From positions 248,001 through 312,000 of the forward strand of contig NZ_PDOF01000003.1 in the NCBI RefSeq assembly GCF_003226345.1: a stretch of DNA of 64,000 nt, written 5' to 3'. A program made the position numbers and the translations under genes. The stretch's first letter is position 1; every line of letters begins with the position of its first letter. Source of the stretch: Alteribacter lacisalsi. Lineage in GTDB: Bacteria; Bacillota; Bacilli; Bacillales; Salisediminibacteriaceae. Below are positions 44,053 to 52,882 of the stretch, piece by piece. Below the pieces are notes generated by a model. That model did no database searches. It was not told the origin of the DNA and saw only the letters and a list, made by a program, of their open reading frames with translations.

Positions 44053-45081
44053 TTAGTGAACGGCGATCCGTTCTCTGAGCGTTTCGGTTTTTCCGATCGG
44101 AAAGTGACAGGCAGCGTAGTGACCTTGCGTGATTTCCCTCATTTTCGGCACTTCCTTGGCGCAACGTTCAGCAGCGAGGGGACAGCGTGTTCTAAATCGG
44201 CATCCGGACGGGGGATTGGCAGGAGAGGGCACCTCCCCCCGAAGGACGATCCGTTCTTTTTTCCTGTGCGGGTTCGCTTCCGGGACTGTTGATAAAAGGG
44301 CGGCGGTGTATGGGTGGGACGGGTTCCTGAACAGTTCGTCGGTTTCGGCAAGCTCCACCATCTGTCCCAGATACATCACGCCAACCCGGTCGGAGATGTG
44401 ACGGACAACATTCAGCCCGTGGGCAATAAAGAGCAGGGTCAGGCCAAGGTCTTTCTTCAGCTTCATCAGCAGATTAATAATCTGGGACTGAACGGAAACG
44501 TCCAGAGCAGACACGGGTTCGTCCGCTACAACAAAGGACGGATTGAGCGCAAGTGCCCTGGCAATGCCGACACGCTGCCGCTGCCCGCCGGAAAATTCGT
44601 GGGGGTAGCTGTCATAACGGTCCGGATCAAGTCCGACGAGCTCAAGCATGTCTTTCACCTTCTGCTTTTTATCCCTGCCTGAGGCCAGTCCGTGAATGTC
44701 GTACATCTCCCCGATGATCCGGCCGATTGTAAAGCGGGGGTTAAGCGAGCCGAAAGGATCCTGGTAAATAATCTGCATGTCCCTGCGCAACTTTCTCAGA
44801 TCACCGCTTCTCAGTTCTAAAACATTCTGGTGTTGAAAAAGAACCTCTCCTTCCGTCGGTTCCTGCAGTCGTAGTATATTTCGTCCGAGTGTCGATTTAC
44901 CGCAGCCTGACTCCCCTACCAGACCAAGTGTTTCTCCTTTGAAAATCTGAAAGCTGATGTCATCGACCGCTTTCACATATTCTGGCTTTTGCCAGAAGTA
45001 CTTCTTTTTCAGAGGAAAGTACTTCTTCAGACCGTTAATTTCAACGAGCGGCTGTTCCTTGCTGCCGACGGCTCCGGTCAT
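44053..45081 (-). CDS. Peptide ABC ATPase (DppF/OppF-like)
   Basis: 342 residues. Walker [10 protein letters not shown], signature [14 protein letters not shown], Walker [13 protein letters not shown], and the C-terminal oligopeptide-family [10 protein letters not shown] Cys motif that can hold an iron-sulfur cluster. The start at 45081 follows AAAGGAGGTG and overlaps the DppD-like stop by four bases (ATGA); an earlier start would read another frame of that gene. Confidence 0.93.
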   Translation of the reverse strand: MTGAVGSKEQPLVEINGLKKYFPLKKKYFWQKPEYVKAVDDISFQIFKGETLGLVGESGCGKSTLGRNILRLQEPTEGEVLFQHQNVLELRSGDLRKLRRDMQIIYQDPFGSLNPRFTIGRIIGEMYDIHGLASGRDKKQKVKDMLELVGLDPDRYDSYPHEFSGGQRQRVGIARALALNPSFVVADEPVSALDVSVQSQIINLLMKLKKDLGLTLLFIAHGLNVVRHISDRVGVMYLGQMVELAETDELFRNPSHPYTAALLSTVPEANPHRKKERIVLRGEVPSPANPPSGCRFRTRCPLAAERCAKEVPKMREITQGHYAACHFPIGKTETLRERIAVH

Positions 45082-46097
45082 ATGCCCACACCTCCTTTGA
45101 TTCGGGGCTTCTGCGAAGTGTCCTGGACCACCCGTTCCCATTCCCAGCAGGCAACCTGCCTGGTGTTGATCTGTTCCAGAGGCGGCTCTTCGGTTAGGCA
45201 CTGCTCCGTGGCATAGGGGCAGCGTGGGGAAAATCTGCATCCCACGGGCATGGAAGACAGGCTTGGTATGGTGCCCTTAATGGAGGGAAGAGCCACACCC
45301 CGCTCCCCTTCCATTGAAGGGACCGATTCGAACAGCCCTTTTGTGTATGGATGGAATGGGGCATCGAACACGTCTTTCGTGGAGGCAATTTCCATTACCT
45401 TGCCGGCGTACATAACCACCATCCGGTCTGATACTTCTGCCGCTACCCCAATATCATGGGTGATCAGAAGAATTGCCATGTCCATTTCCTCTTTCAGCTT
45501 CTGGAGGAGTTCAAGGATCTGCGCTTCGATTGTGACGTCAAGGGCCGTAGTAGGCTCGTCTGCAATCAGGAGCTCCGGCTCACAGGCAAGCGCAATGGCA
45601 ATCATCACCCGTTGCCTCATGCCGCCGGACAGTTCGTGGGGATACTGGTTCATCCTGGTATCCGGGTCTGATATACCGACGAGCCTGAGCAGTTCCGCTC
45701 CCCGGGTTCTCGCCTCGCTCTTACTAATGGAACGGTGAAAGCGGATGGCCTCCATAATCTGTCGGCCAACAGTAAAGACCGGGTTGAGGGCTGTCATGGG
45801 CTCCTGAAAAATCATGGAGATCTGAGACCCGCGTATTTTCCGCATGGCAGACTGGCTTTTTTTCGTCAGGTCATCCCCTTTGAAATGAATGGCCCCTTCT
45901 GTTACCTGACCGTTTTCATAGTCAACCAGACGCATAATGCTCATGGAGGTGACACTTTTTCCACTCCCGGACTCACCGACGATGCAGACCGTTTCGCCCT
46001 TTTTTACGTCAAATGAAATGCCGTCGACTGCCCGGATTTCACCTGATTCTGTCTGATACGCAGTGACCATGTTCTGAACGTCCAGCAGTTTGTCCAT
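45078..46097 (-). CDS. Peptide ABC ATPase (DppD/OppD-like)
   Basis: 339 residues. Walker A GESGSGKSV, signature SGGMRQRVMIAIAL, Walker B LIADEPTTALD and the C-terminal CRFSPRCPYA motif. It begins with LLDVQNMVTAYQTESGEIRAVDGISF. The start at 46097 follows GAAGGAGG. It partners the OppF-like ATPase to drive peptide import. Confidence 0.93.
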   Translation of the reverse strand: MDKLLDVQNMVTAYQTESGEIRAVDGISFDVKKGETVCIVGESGSGKSVTSMSIMRLVDYENGQVTEGAIHFKGDDLTKKSQSAMRKIRGSQISMIFQEPMTALNPVFTVGRQIMEAIRFHRSISKSEARTRGAELLRLVGISDPDTRMNQYPHELSGGMRQRVMIAIALACEPELLIADEPTTALDVTIEAQILELLQKLKEEMDMAILLITHDIGVAAEVSDRMVVMYAGKVMEIASTKDVFDAPFHPYTKGLFESVPSMEGERGVALPSIKGTIPSLSSMPVGCRFSPRCPYATEQCLTEEPPLEQINTRQVACWEWERVVQDTSQKPRIKGGVGI

Positions 46098-46147
46098 CCG
46101 TTGCCTCCTTCCGTTGTGATTAACTTCAGTTTTATTCAATTCATCCG

Positions 46148-46936
46148 CTACATCATCGTCTCAACCCAGCCTCTTCTCACAGGTAATGATGTTTTTGAAA
46201 GAAAGCCGTGCACCTCCTTCTGATGGCGTTTTAGAGCCGGCAGTTTTTCTGTGGCCTGCTCCTCTGAAAAGCGGTACCTCGGCCCGGCAACCGAAAGGGA
46301 ACCGAGGATTGTTTTCCTGTAGTCAAAAATCGGAACCGAGATGGCCGCTACATCGTCAAAGGTCTCGCCTGCCGAGTATGCCCAGCCCTGCTGCTGAATG
46401 TCCTCAAGACGTTTTAACAGGCTTCCTTGGGTGAAAAGTGACGGAAACTGCCTGGTGGCTCTTCCGTTGGTGACAATTTTTCTCTGAATCTCCTTGGGGA
46501 GATGAGCCAGAATCGTTTTGTGCGAGGCGCCGACATAGAGCGGGAGTCTTTTCCCGACCGATTCGGCAAACCTTACTTTTTTGTTGCTTTCCACGATGCT
46601 TACGTAGACGCCCTCTTCGTTATCCAGAATGGTGAATACGATGCTCTCCCCCACTTCCTCTGCGAGGCGTTCCATTACCGGCTTCAAGACATCCGTAAGC
46701 AAAAGCCCTTCCTCTACAACGCTGCTCAGTTCGAGAAGCTTAATGCCGAGCTCGTATTTATCCGTCTGCGGACATTTATGCACGTAACCTCTTTCCTGAA
46801 AGGAGGTGAGGATCCGGTAAACGATCGAGTGACTCATATCCAGTTCCCTGGCAAGTTCCCTCAGCCGCCACGAAGGACGCTCCTTCGAGAACATTTCAAG
46901 TACATCCAATGCCTTGTCCACTGTTTTTGAACTCAT
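46148..46936 (-). CDS. IclR-family regulator of the dipeptide operon
   Basis: 262 residues: winged helix (KALDVLEMFSKERPSWRLRELARELDMSHSIVYRILTSFQERGYV), then IclR effector domain with ESIVFTILDNEEGVYVSIVE and a VGASHKTILAHLP-like pocket. It heads the leftward dipeptide operon and has a palindromic site just upstream of its start, so autoregulation and control of the operon are likely. The ligand is unknown. CAAGGAGGGG precedes the ATG. Confidence 0.9.
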   Translation of the reverse strand: MSSKTVDKALDVLEMFSKERPSWRLRELARELDMSHSIVYRILTSFQERGYVHKCPQTDKYELGIKLLELSSVVEEGLLLTDVLKPVMERLAEEVGESIVFTILDNEEGVYVSIVESNKKVRFAESVGKRLPLYVGASHKTILAHLPKEIQRKIVTNGRATRQFPSLFTQGSLLKRLEDIQQQGWAYSAGETFDDVAAISVPIFDYRKTILGSLSVAGPRYRFSEEQATEKLPALKRHQKEVHGFLSKTSLPVRRGWVETMM

Positions 46937-46947
46937 GGCCCCTCCTT

Positions 46948-46968
46948 GTGGTTCTATTATCGAACCAC
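46948..46968. promoter_or_regulatory. IclR-type operator upstream of the dipeptide operon
   Basis: GTGGTTC (46948-46954) and GAACCAC (46962-46968) form a perfect 7-bp inverted repeat with a 7-base spacer, 12 bases before the regulator start. Its core GGTTC-N7-GAACC is akin to the GTTCC-N7-GGAAC sites of the other IclR gene. Confidence 0.65.
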
Positions 46969-47059
46969 TGTTTCTTTTTTTGATTGTCGTTATTCTATAC
47001 GGGGCGTTTTAATTTGTCAAACTATTTTTAAAATTTAGTTTTTGTTAGTTGGGTGTTAG

Positions 47060-47278
47060 TTAGGGACGGTTCTTATGTAATATTTCGTAACTATCTATTT
47101 GAACTTATGTTTTATAATTTGCGGCCTGGAAACCGACCCCACATGCTCTTTTCAGCCTTGCACTCATCGAAAAAAACCGCTATACCCGTCTTGTGGGTAT
47201 AGCGGCTTAACTGATTTTTATCTTTTCCAGTGAGAGAGCGGGGGGGAATGTCACGTGAGAACCGTCCCCACTTTACAC
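47060..47278. repeat. REP cluster bracketing a terminator
   Basis: Degenerate forward half 47060-47085, degenerate reverse half 47125-47145 and good reverse half 47247-47278. The last overlaps the TAA stop of the PTS EIIA gene. The terminator at 47171-47208 lies between. Confidence 0.8.
47171..47208. terminator. Terminator of the PTS operon
   Basis: ACCGCTATACCC pairs with GGGTATAGCGG around CGTCTTGT; on the minus strand it is followed by TTTTTTTCG. Confidence 0.88.
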
Positions 47279-47725
47279 TTTTTCGAGAAGCTGGAGGGCT
47301 TCTTTTGAATTCCGGGCTTCGAGCAGCTGCTGACGGAATTCTTCGTCCATGAGTTTGCGGGAGAGCATCTGGAGGATTTTCAGATGCTCGTCCCCGGCAC
47401 TTTTTTCCGGGACGGCGATCATGAACACAAGCTGTGCATCTTCCCCGTCGGCACTTTCCCAGTCCACACCGTCACGCTTGATGCCAAAGGCCACGCGCGG
47501 CACCAGAACGGCTTTGGATTTTCCGTGGGGGATCGCGATGGAGAAGCCGATCCCTGTAGAGCCTTCCTTTTCCCGTTTGACGATGGCTTTTTTAAACTTG
47601 CGCTGAGACTTCAGAACCCCATTATCATCCAGTCGTCCGATCAACTCGTCAATGATTTCCTCTTTTGTGTTTCCGTTCAGTTCCACATCAATTAACGCTT
47701 CATTCGTAATGTCTGTCAGCTTCAT
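47273..47725 (-). CDS. PTS fructose-family EIIA protein
   Basis: 150 residues. The phosphorylated His is in IGFSIAIPHGKSKAV; STGIGFSIAIPHG and QLVFMIAVPE are the type 2 EIIA motifs. It receives phosphate from HPr and passes it to the EIIB domain of the neighbouring transporter, 56 bases upstream. The last codon and TAA merge with a REP copy. Confidence 0.92.
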   Translation of the reverse strand: MKLTDITNEALIDVELNGNTKEEIIDELIGRLDDNGVLKSQRKFKKAIVKREKEGSTGIGFSIAIPHGKSKAVLVPRVAFGIKRDGVDWESADGEDAQLVFMIAVPEKSAGDEHLKILQMLSRKLMDEEFRQQLLEARNSKEALQLLEKV

Positions 47726-47781
47726 TGTTTAAAAACCTCCAGTGATATTTATCGTTTTCGTTTCTTTTCCCGTTTTCCTCA

Positions 47782-49188
47782 TTATTGAATGTTCTTTTTC
47801 AGCAGATTGGCTGTGAGAGCAGTGACAATCATTCCAATGATGATGGCCACGAAGAACATGACCACACCGTTTACAGCGCCAAAGACTGCGACTACAGGTC
47901 CCCCGTGGGGCACGTTGTTTCCGACGCCCGCCATCATGGCAACAACGGCACCGGTCATCGCACCTGCCATGTTCGCAGGGATCACACGGAGCGGGTCTTT
48001 CGCTGCAAATGGAATGGCCCCTTCCGTAATACCGACAGTACCCATGGCAAGCGCCGCCTTCCCGGCTTCCTTTTCAGGGCCTTCGTACTTGCGTCTTGCC
48101 AGGAGTGTGGCAAGTCCCATACCAAGCGGCGGGATACAGATCGCCACTGCGATTGGTCCCATGATTTCCACGTTACCTTCCGCAACCATCGCAGCACCGA
48201 ACATAAAGGCAACCTTGTTGACGGGACCGCCCATGTCAAAAGCGATCATGGCACCGAGAATGAGCGCAAGGAAGATGGAGCTTGCTCCCTGCATGCTGGA
48301 GAGCCAGTCGGTCAGGCCGTTAAAAATACCGGCAATCGGCGCGCCGATGACGAAAATGAAGGCAGCGGCAACGACGATCGAGGTTAGAAGTGGAATGACC
48401 AGAATCGGCATGATCGGCTGGATCAGCGCCGGAACCTTCCATGTCTTAATCCACTTTGCCAGATATCCTGCGAGAAAACCGGCGGCAATACCGCCGAGGA
48501 ACCCGGCTTCGGCTTCCGGACTGCCGTAAAAGGCGCCATTGGCAGCAATGTAACCGCCAATCATACCTGGAGCAAGACCTGGGCGGTCAGCAATACTCAT
48601 GGCAATAAAACCGGCAAGAATGGGTACCATGAACATGAACGCAGCGTCACCGACATTTAGAATCTGTTCCCAGATCGATCCTTCCGGAACAGCGATGCCG
48701 TCTTCGGTCGGTGTACCTCCGATCGCAAGTGCGAGTGCAATCAGCAGTCCACCGACGACTACAAATGGAATCATGTAGCTGACACCGTTCATTAAGTGCC
48801 GGTACACTGGATTCTGCTTGTCCTTCATCTCTTTTTTATGTTCACCAGCCGATTTCACAGACGATCCTCCGGTAAACGTCTCCGCATTTCCATCTATAAT
48901 GCGCTGAATCAGTTCCTCCGGTTTGCGAATCCCGTCCTGTACACCGGTCTCCACCATAGGCATACCGTCAAAGCGTGTTTTGTCCACGGTTTTATCAGCT
49001 GTGATGATGACACCGTCAGCACCGCTGATCTCGTCTTCCGTCAATTCGTTTTCAACACCGATCGAACCCTGTGTTTCTATTCTGATTTCCACCCCGAGCT
49101 TGTCCGCCGCTTTCTGCAGGTTTTCTGCAGCCATGTAGGTGTGGGCAATCCCGTTCGGGCAGGATGTTATGGCAACAATCTTTTTCAT
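47782..49188 (-). CDS. PTS fructose-family EIIBC transporter
   Basis: 468 residues. EIIB at the N-terminus carries the phosphocysteine in ITSCPNGIAHTYMAA; EIIC (from about residue 115) has about nine segments with GGAVNK-like MGGPVNKVAFMFG and GITEGAIPFAAKDPLRVIP. It imports and phosphorylates a sugar. No 1-phosphofructokinase gene accompanies it, so the sugar may not be fructose. Start at 49188 is well spaced from GGAGGG. A perfect cre box lies upstream. Confidence 0.92.
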   Translation of the reverse strand: MKKIVAITSCPNGIAHTYMAAENLQKAADKLGVEIRIETQGSIGVENELTEDEISGADGVIITADKTVDKTRFDGMPMVETGVQDGIRKPEELIQRIIDGNAETFTGGSSVKSAGEHKKEMKDKQNPVYRHLMNGVSYMIPFVVVGGLLIALALAIGGTPTEDGIAVPEGSIWEQILNVGDAAFMFMVPILAGFIAMSIADRPGLAPGMIGGYIAANGAFYGSPEAEAGFLGGIAAGFLAGYLAKWIKTWKVPALIQPIMPILVIPLLTSIVVAAAFIFVIGAPIAGIFNGLTDWLSSMQGASSIFLALILGAMIAFDMGGPVNKVAFMFGAAMVAEGNVEIMGPIAVAICIPPLGMGLATLLARRKYEGPEKEAGKAALAMGTVGITEGAIPFAAKDPLRVIPANMAGAMTGAVVAMMAGVGNNVPHGGPVVAVFGAVNGVVMFFVAIIIGMIVTALTANLLKKNIQ

Positions 49189-49226
49189 CAGGTGTCCCTC
49201 CTTCAATCTGTTATCTACACCTTACA

Positions 49227-49241
49227 ATGAAAACGCTGTCA
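49227..49241. promoter_or_regulatory. Consensus cre site upstream of the PTS genes
   Basis: ATGAAAACGCTGTCA matches WTGNAANCGNWNNCW at every position, 39 bases before the EIIBC start. CcpA repression is strongly predicted. Confidence 0.75.
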
Positions 49242-49253
49242 AAACAGGCAAAA

Positions 49254-49280
49254 AAAATTACCGTTAGTAACGGTAATTTT
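49254..49280. terminator. Hairpin between the PRD regulator and EIIBC genes
   Basis: AAAATTACCGTTA and TAACGGTAATTTT form a near-perfect palindrome just after the regulator's stop. It ends regulator transcription or, given the regulator class, could be a conditional element. Confidence 0.7.
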
Positions 49281-49288
49281 GAACTAAT

Positions 49289-51205
49289 TCAGTTATGAAG
49301 CAATGCCAGAAGTTCTTCTGCTGATTTCTGCTCTGAAAGTTTCCGGATAAATACCGGGTCCTCCGTAAGTGCAGACAGTTCGGCAAAAAGAGCCCGGGTT
49401 TTTTCATTCTCATCCATTTTGCTCGCGAGGAAAAAAACAAGCCTCACCTCTTCATTTTCCCAGTTGACAGGGCGTTCAGGTGTGAGGATGCCAATAGCAG
49501 ATTCATTCACAAATGCCGGATCGCCGTGGGGAATTGCCACTCCGCCGCCAATAAAGGTGGACGATGTTTTCTCCCTTTTTATGCTTGTCTTGGTATACTT
49601 TTTCTGAGTGAAGCCTTTCTCAAAGACACACTTGCCAATGCTCCTGATCAGCTCAAAGCGGTCACTGCCCGGGGTATTCAGCTGAATACAGTCTTTTTTT
49701 ATCAGGGAGTGAAGTACCGGAAAGCTGCGGCTCGTATTCATCTCCTTTACAAACCGGGCGATTTTCAGCTGCTCGCTTTCATACAGCAGCGGGGACACTT
49801 CTATAACCGGAATCGGAGCGTCCACCGGGACAGTGGAAATGATAAAATCCGCCCTGCTTTTGACACTACCGTCGACTTCAGAGGCGGCAAGACTGCCCGC
49901 CACATCCAGTCCGGAAAATTTCCGCTCTATTTTTGTTCTTAGAAGGCGAGACATGCCGATTCCCATAGGACAGACGAGAAGTACCCGCCTCTGTCGGCCG
50001 TCAAGCTGCTGTGCCCGCTCAAGCGCCGACTGGAAGTGGAGCGTCAGATACGCTGTCTCCTCTTCAGGCAATTGAAAGGATCCTTCGTCCTGAAGGTGTC
50101 TGGCGGCTTTATAGACGAGCTGGAACATGTAGGCGTACATCTTTTTTATTTCCGATAGCATCGGGTTTGTGATCGGCATCTCGTATAAAATGCGGTGGAG
50201 TGCCGACTGAAGGTGAACCTGAATATCGGAGCGGAGTTGCTCATCTGTTTCAAAGGGCTGACCGGCAAGCTGCGATACTTCCCTGATCATGCGGTCCGCA
50301 TAAGACGCAACACCTTCGTCAACCTGAATGCTCGTCCCATTCAGCTCGTTTTCCACTTTCGCTCCGAGAATCCGTAACGTCAGATACGCGGTTTCCTGTT
50401 CCGGAAAACGGATGGAAAACAGCGGTTCGAGGCTCTGAGCCAATCGGTGCATCACGCTGTATTCCGGTTTTTCCTCAGCTCTAGCGAGTTCTTCTTTAAG
50501 AAGAATGACCGGGCACTGCTGCTTGATCCGTTTCACGGCGATGAGGATGTGCAGAACCATGTTGTGAAAAGACTCATCCGTCAGCCGCAGCGGCAGGGCC
50601 TGCTGACTGTCGGCAAGCTTTCGTTCCACCAGTCGAAATTCGTGATCATCGAACAGTCTTTTTACTGATCCGTGTGCTTCTTCTCTGTACAGTCGGTGTA
50701 CGAGCCCAAGCATCGCAGATCGCTTATGACGCTCTTCTCCTTCAACAAAGACACCGACCCTGGAACGTGACGTGACTGTCAGGGAAAATCGTTCCAGGTA
50801 CGCTGAAATTTCAGCGAGTTCCTGCCTGATGACTGACCTGTTTACGTAAAAATGATCAGCCAGCTCCTGCAGGGATCTGGCGTTTCTGCTCGACAGGAGC
50901 AGCACGGCCAGTTCCTCCCGCCTGTTTTCCGAACCCTGCCGGCTGCTTGTGGTATCTGCAGAAAAAAGTGAGTCCATCAGTTCCCGTACTTCAGCCTCTC
51001 CGGCTTCAATAGTAATGCCCCTGCTCCGCTGCCGCTTGAGCCGGACACCGTCCGAGTGCTCATCGAGCCAGCTTTCAATCACATTCAGGTCATTTCGGAT
51101 CGTCTTTTCCGAACGTTCGAGCGTATCTGCAAAACCGAGTGCGGTATGATACGACTGGGGATCTTCCAGCAGCAGCCTCAGGATTTCTTTTTGTCTTTCA
51201 TTCAC
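49289..51205 (-). CDS. PRD-containing transcriptional activator with EIIA domain
   Basis: 638 residues, BglG/MtlR-ManR class activator. Order: two helix-turn-helix regions (residues about 5-60 and 90-145), two PTS regulation domains (about 190-395, with conserved His), an EIIB-like domain starting RVLLVCPMGIGMSRLL, and a C-terminal EIIA domain with VAIPHGDPAFV. Phosphorylation by HPr and EII tunes DNA binding. It should control the EIIBC/EIIA genes. The GTG at 51205 follows GGGGG with good spacing; an ATG three codons earlier touches the ribosome site. Confidence 0.88.
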   Translation of the reverse strand: MNERQKEILRLLLEDPQSYHTALGFADTLERSEKTIRNDLNVIESWLDEHSDGVRLKRQRSRGITIEAGEAEVRELMDSLFSADTTSSRQGSENRREELAVLLLSSRNARSLQELADHFYVNRSVIRQELAEISAYLERFSLTVTSRSRVGVFVEGEERHKRSAMLGLVHRLYREEAHGSVKRLFDDHEFRLVERKLADSQQALPLRLTDESFHNMVLHILIAVKRIKQQCPVILLKEELARAEEKPEYSVMHRLAQSLEPLFSIRFPEQETAYLTLRILGAKVENELNGTSIQVDEGVASYADRMIREVSQLAGQPFETDEQLRSDIQVHLQSALHRILYEMPITNPMLSEIKKMYAYMFQLVYKAARHLQDEGSFQLPEEETAYLTLHFQSALERAQQLDGRQRRVLLVCPMGIGMSRLLRTKIERKFSGLDVAGSLAASEVDGSVKSRADFIISTVPVDAPIPVIEVSPLLYESEQLKIARFVKEMNTSRSFPVLHSLIKKDCIQLNTPGSDRFELIRSIGKCVFEKGFTQKKYTKTSIKREKTSSTFIGGGVAIPHGDPAFVNESAIGILTPERPVNWENEEVRLVFFLASKMDENEKTRALFAELSALTEDPVFIRKLSEQKSAEELLALLHN

Positions 51206-51300
51206 AACGATCATGCCCCCTAAGGCAATCGATTTCCTTGTCCTTTCATCATAGCGTTCTCATTAATCCGTGTAAAATGAGTCGTGTTAAGTGGGCATGT

Positions 51301-51399
51301 TAAGTGGGGACGGTTCTCACTTTGCATTTTAGCAGGATCGTTCGTAAATGACAGAGCGCTGGTAAGGATAGTGCAAAGTGAGAACCGTTCCCGTTTCAC
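51301..51399. repeat. REP pair with conserved loop
   Basis: Forward half 51301-51330, reverse half 51372-51399. The loop begins AGCAGGATCGTTCGT, nearly identical to that of the 33061 pair, so both derive from one full-length element. Confidence 0.9.
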
Positions 51400-51412
51400 A
51401 TTCTGTTTCACA

Positions 51413-51459
51413 TTGATAAAGCCGCTCAGCTTATGATTTAAGCAGAGCGGCTTTATCAA
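51413..51459. terminator. Terminator of the DUF4177 gene
   Basis: TTGATAAAGCCGCTC pairs with GAGCGGCTTTATCAA, with extra AGCTTA/TAAGC pairing inside. It directly follows the gene's stop. Confidence 0.88.
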
Positions 51460-51463
51460 ACTA

Positions 51464-51643
51464 TTAGTCTTGTTCCTTCACGAATATGGCCACATTTTTA
51501 TCAACCGAACCGTTGTGCACCTGCGGCACGAGGCTGTGTAACTCCCAGCCTTCCTTTGCCTCCTTGTTTAAGAGCGCTTCAAATTCCAGCCTTCTTGTAT
51601 CGAAGACAAGCTCGTCCACCTTCACGGTTTTATACAGTTTCAT
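51464..51643 (-). CDS. DUF4177 small protein
   Basis: 59 residues: KLYKTVKVDEL then LEFEALLNKEAKEGWELHSLVPQ, the hallmark of the DUF4177 family. The function is unknown. The ATG at 51643 follows GGAGGTG at about ten bases; a GTG earlier overlaps the ribosome site. It stands alone between two REP pairs. Confidence 0.8.
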   Translation of the reverse strand: MKLYKTVKVDELVFDTRRLEFEALLNKEAKEGWELHSLVPQVHNGSVDKNVAIFVKEQD

Positions 51644-51661
51644 CTGGGTTGGCACCTCCTG

Positions 51662-51755
51662 TTAAGTGGGGACGGTTCTCGTTTTGCATAATTATTGCTG
51701 ATATCCGTTTCCCTGCTCTCCATAATGTAACATAAGAACCGTCCCCGCATTGCAT
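51662..51755. repeat. REP pair at the 3' side of the RAYT gene
   Basis: Forward half 51662-51690, reverse half 51725-51755. The second begins about 13 bases beyond the RAYT stop, with ATTTACTCATTGCATTTAC-like spacer duplicated between. Confidence 0.88.
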
Positions 51756-51768
51756 TTACTCATTGCAT

Positions 51769-52548
51769 TTACGCGCGGTAAACAATGTACGGGGAAATCC
51801 CAAGAATTCTGGCTGCCTGCATCTTCGACATTCCATTGATCCCTTTTATTCTTCCAATGGCTTCGTTGCGTTCGTTTTTCGGAAGGCTTTTCACATGGGC
51901 AAGCTCAACAGAATCAAGTCTCTCAATAATCTGAATCCGCGCCTCTTCATCTGTAAGTCTTCGCACTGCTGCTTCATCCAGACATTCGTCATTGTTGATT
52001 GCTTCATTGAATTCCCTGAAAGCCTTTGTCGCCATTGCTGTACCTTTCCCGCTGAAACTGCTTAACACATACTCCCGATTCAGAAGCGCATTTACAAGTG
52101 GCGAACCCTTCCCGAAATACACAGAGCTGCTGCTCCACTTCCAGTCATCCGGCGCCGCCACCATACCTGCTTTGACGGGATTCTGGTGAATATATCGGGT
52201 AACCGTGAGCAGATACCTCACCGATTCCACCTTCTCACTTTTGAACCGGTCCTGAAACAGATGGCCTGTGGTCCCGTATTTCCAGTTATAGTAGGATACG
52301 AAACTTACACCCACACGTTTCATCGTTGTCGCGATCGGCTCATTTCCTTCTTTTACGAGCAGATGAATATGGTTGTTCATCAGGCACCAGGCATACACAC
52401 TTATCTCCGCTTTCGTCTTGAACCGTTTAGTGATATCAAGAAACCGGATGCGATCCGCGTCATCGTGGAACAGTTCCTGGCGATTCGCTCCACGCCAAAT
52501 AACATGATATATACCACTTCGGCTTTGCTCCCGAGCACGCCGGGGCAT
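51769..52548 (-). CDS. REP-associated tyrosine transposase (RAYT)
   Basis: 259 residues of the Y1/HUH (IS200-like) family. The metal-binding HUH motif is visible as NNHIHLLVKEG, and the catalytic Tyr lies after it in VSFVSYYNWKYGTTGHLFQDRFKSEKV or in the VRYLLTVTRYIHQNPVKAG helix. MPRRAREQSRSGIYHVIWRGANRQELF is the RAYT N-terminus. The C-terminus (KGINGMSKMQAARILGIS) is a helix-turn-helix, as in RAYTs with a DnaA-like tail. It should cleave single-stranded REP hairpins. The start at 52548 is well spaced from AGGTGG. Confidence 0.92.
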   Translation of the reverse strand: MPRRAREQSRSGIYHVIWRGANRQELFHDDADRIRFLDITKRFKTKAEISVYAWCLMNNHIHLLVKEGNEPIATTMKRVGVSFVSYYNWKYGTTGHLFQDRFKSEKVESVRYLLTVTRYIHQNPVKAGMVAAPDDWKWSSSSVYFGKGSPLVNALLNREYVLSSFSGKGTAMATKAFREFNEAINNDECLDEAAVRRLTDEEARIQIIERLDSVELAHVKSLPKNERNEAIGRIKGINGMSKMQAARILGISPYIVYRA

Positions 52549-52702
52549 AGGCATCACCACCTGAGTCTGGTTTTTACTGTGCTGGAAAAAGGAAATGATG
52601 AGAAGGAGTAAAAAGAAGGGAAATTGAGGAAGTAACTGATGTTCATAGTTTATCATTAAATCCGCAAAACAGGAACGTGCGTTCTTCTTTAGACAAGAAA
52701 AA

Positions 52703-52733
52703 AGTCATGTAAGAACCGTCCCTCTTTTGCAAA
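52703..52733 (-). repeat. Single REP half upstream of the RAYT gene
   Basis: Reverse half with GTAAGAACCGTCCCTCTTTTGC, slightly diverged (TCTTTT for CACTTT). It lies about 155 bases 5' of the transposase start. Confidence 0.8.
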
Positions 52734-52743
52734 TTAACACGAA

Positions 52744-52806
52744 GAAAGCATTGATACTTAGTTCACAGGCAAGCTGTGACAAGCGTCAATGCTTTCATGT
52801 TTTTTA
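52744..52806. terminator. Long hairpin with T-run
   Basis: GAAAGCATTGA (52744-52754) pairs perfectly with TCAATGCTTTC (52786-52796); the loop contains a second stem, TCACAG/CTGTGA. A T-run follows on the plus strand. It is probably the end of the coiled-coil gene's transcript or a decoupler between it and the RAYT gene. Confidence 0.6.
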
Positions 52807-52882
52807 CTGAGCTATTTTCAGCGGTTCCGATAAGTTAGCATACTTTCACGTTTCCCTGCTGATAAACACTTCCTAAAGAAGA

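Larger units (their letters stand above)
51662..52733. mobile_element. REP-flanked RAYT unit
   Basis: The transposase gene (51769-52548) has REP copies on both sides: a pair at 51662-51755 and a single reverse half at 52703-52733. This REP-RAYT-REP layout is the usual one for REP-associated tyrosine transposases, which act on REP hairpins instead of IS ends. No terminal inverted repeats or target duplication typical of ordinary IS are seen. Confidence 0.75.

Noticed and set aside
47785-48529. Two long rightward frames (200 and 246 codons) opposite the PTS EIIBC gene
   Set aside because: Both are antisense shadows of a polytopic membrane protein, rich in Met, Thr, Pro or His/Arg with no motifs.
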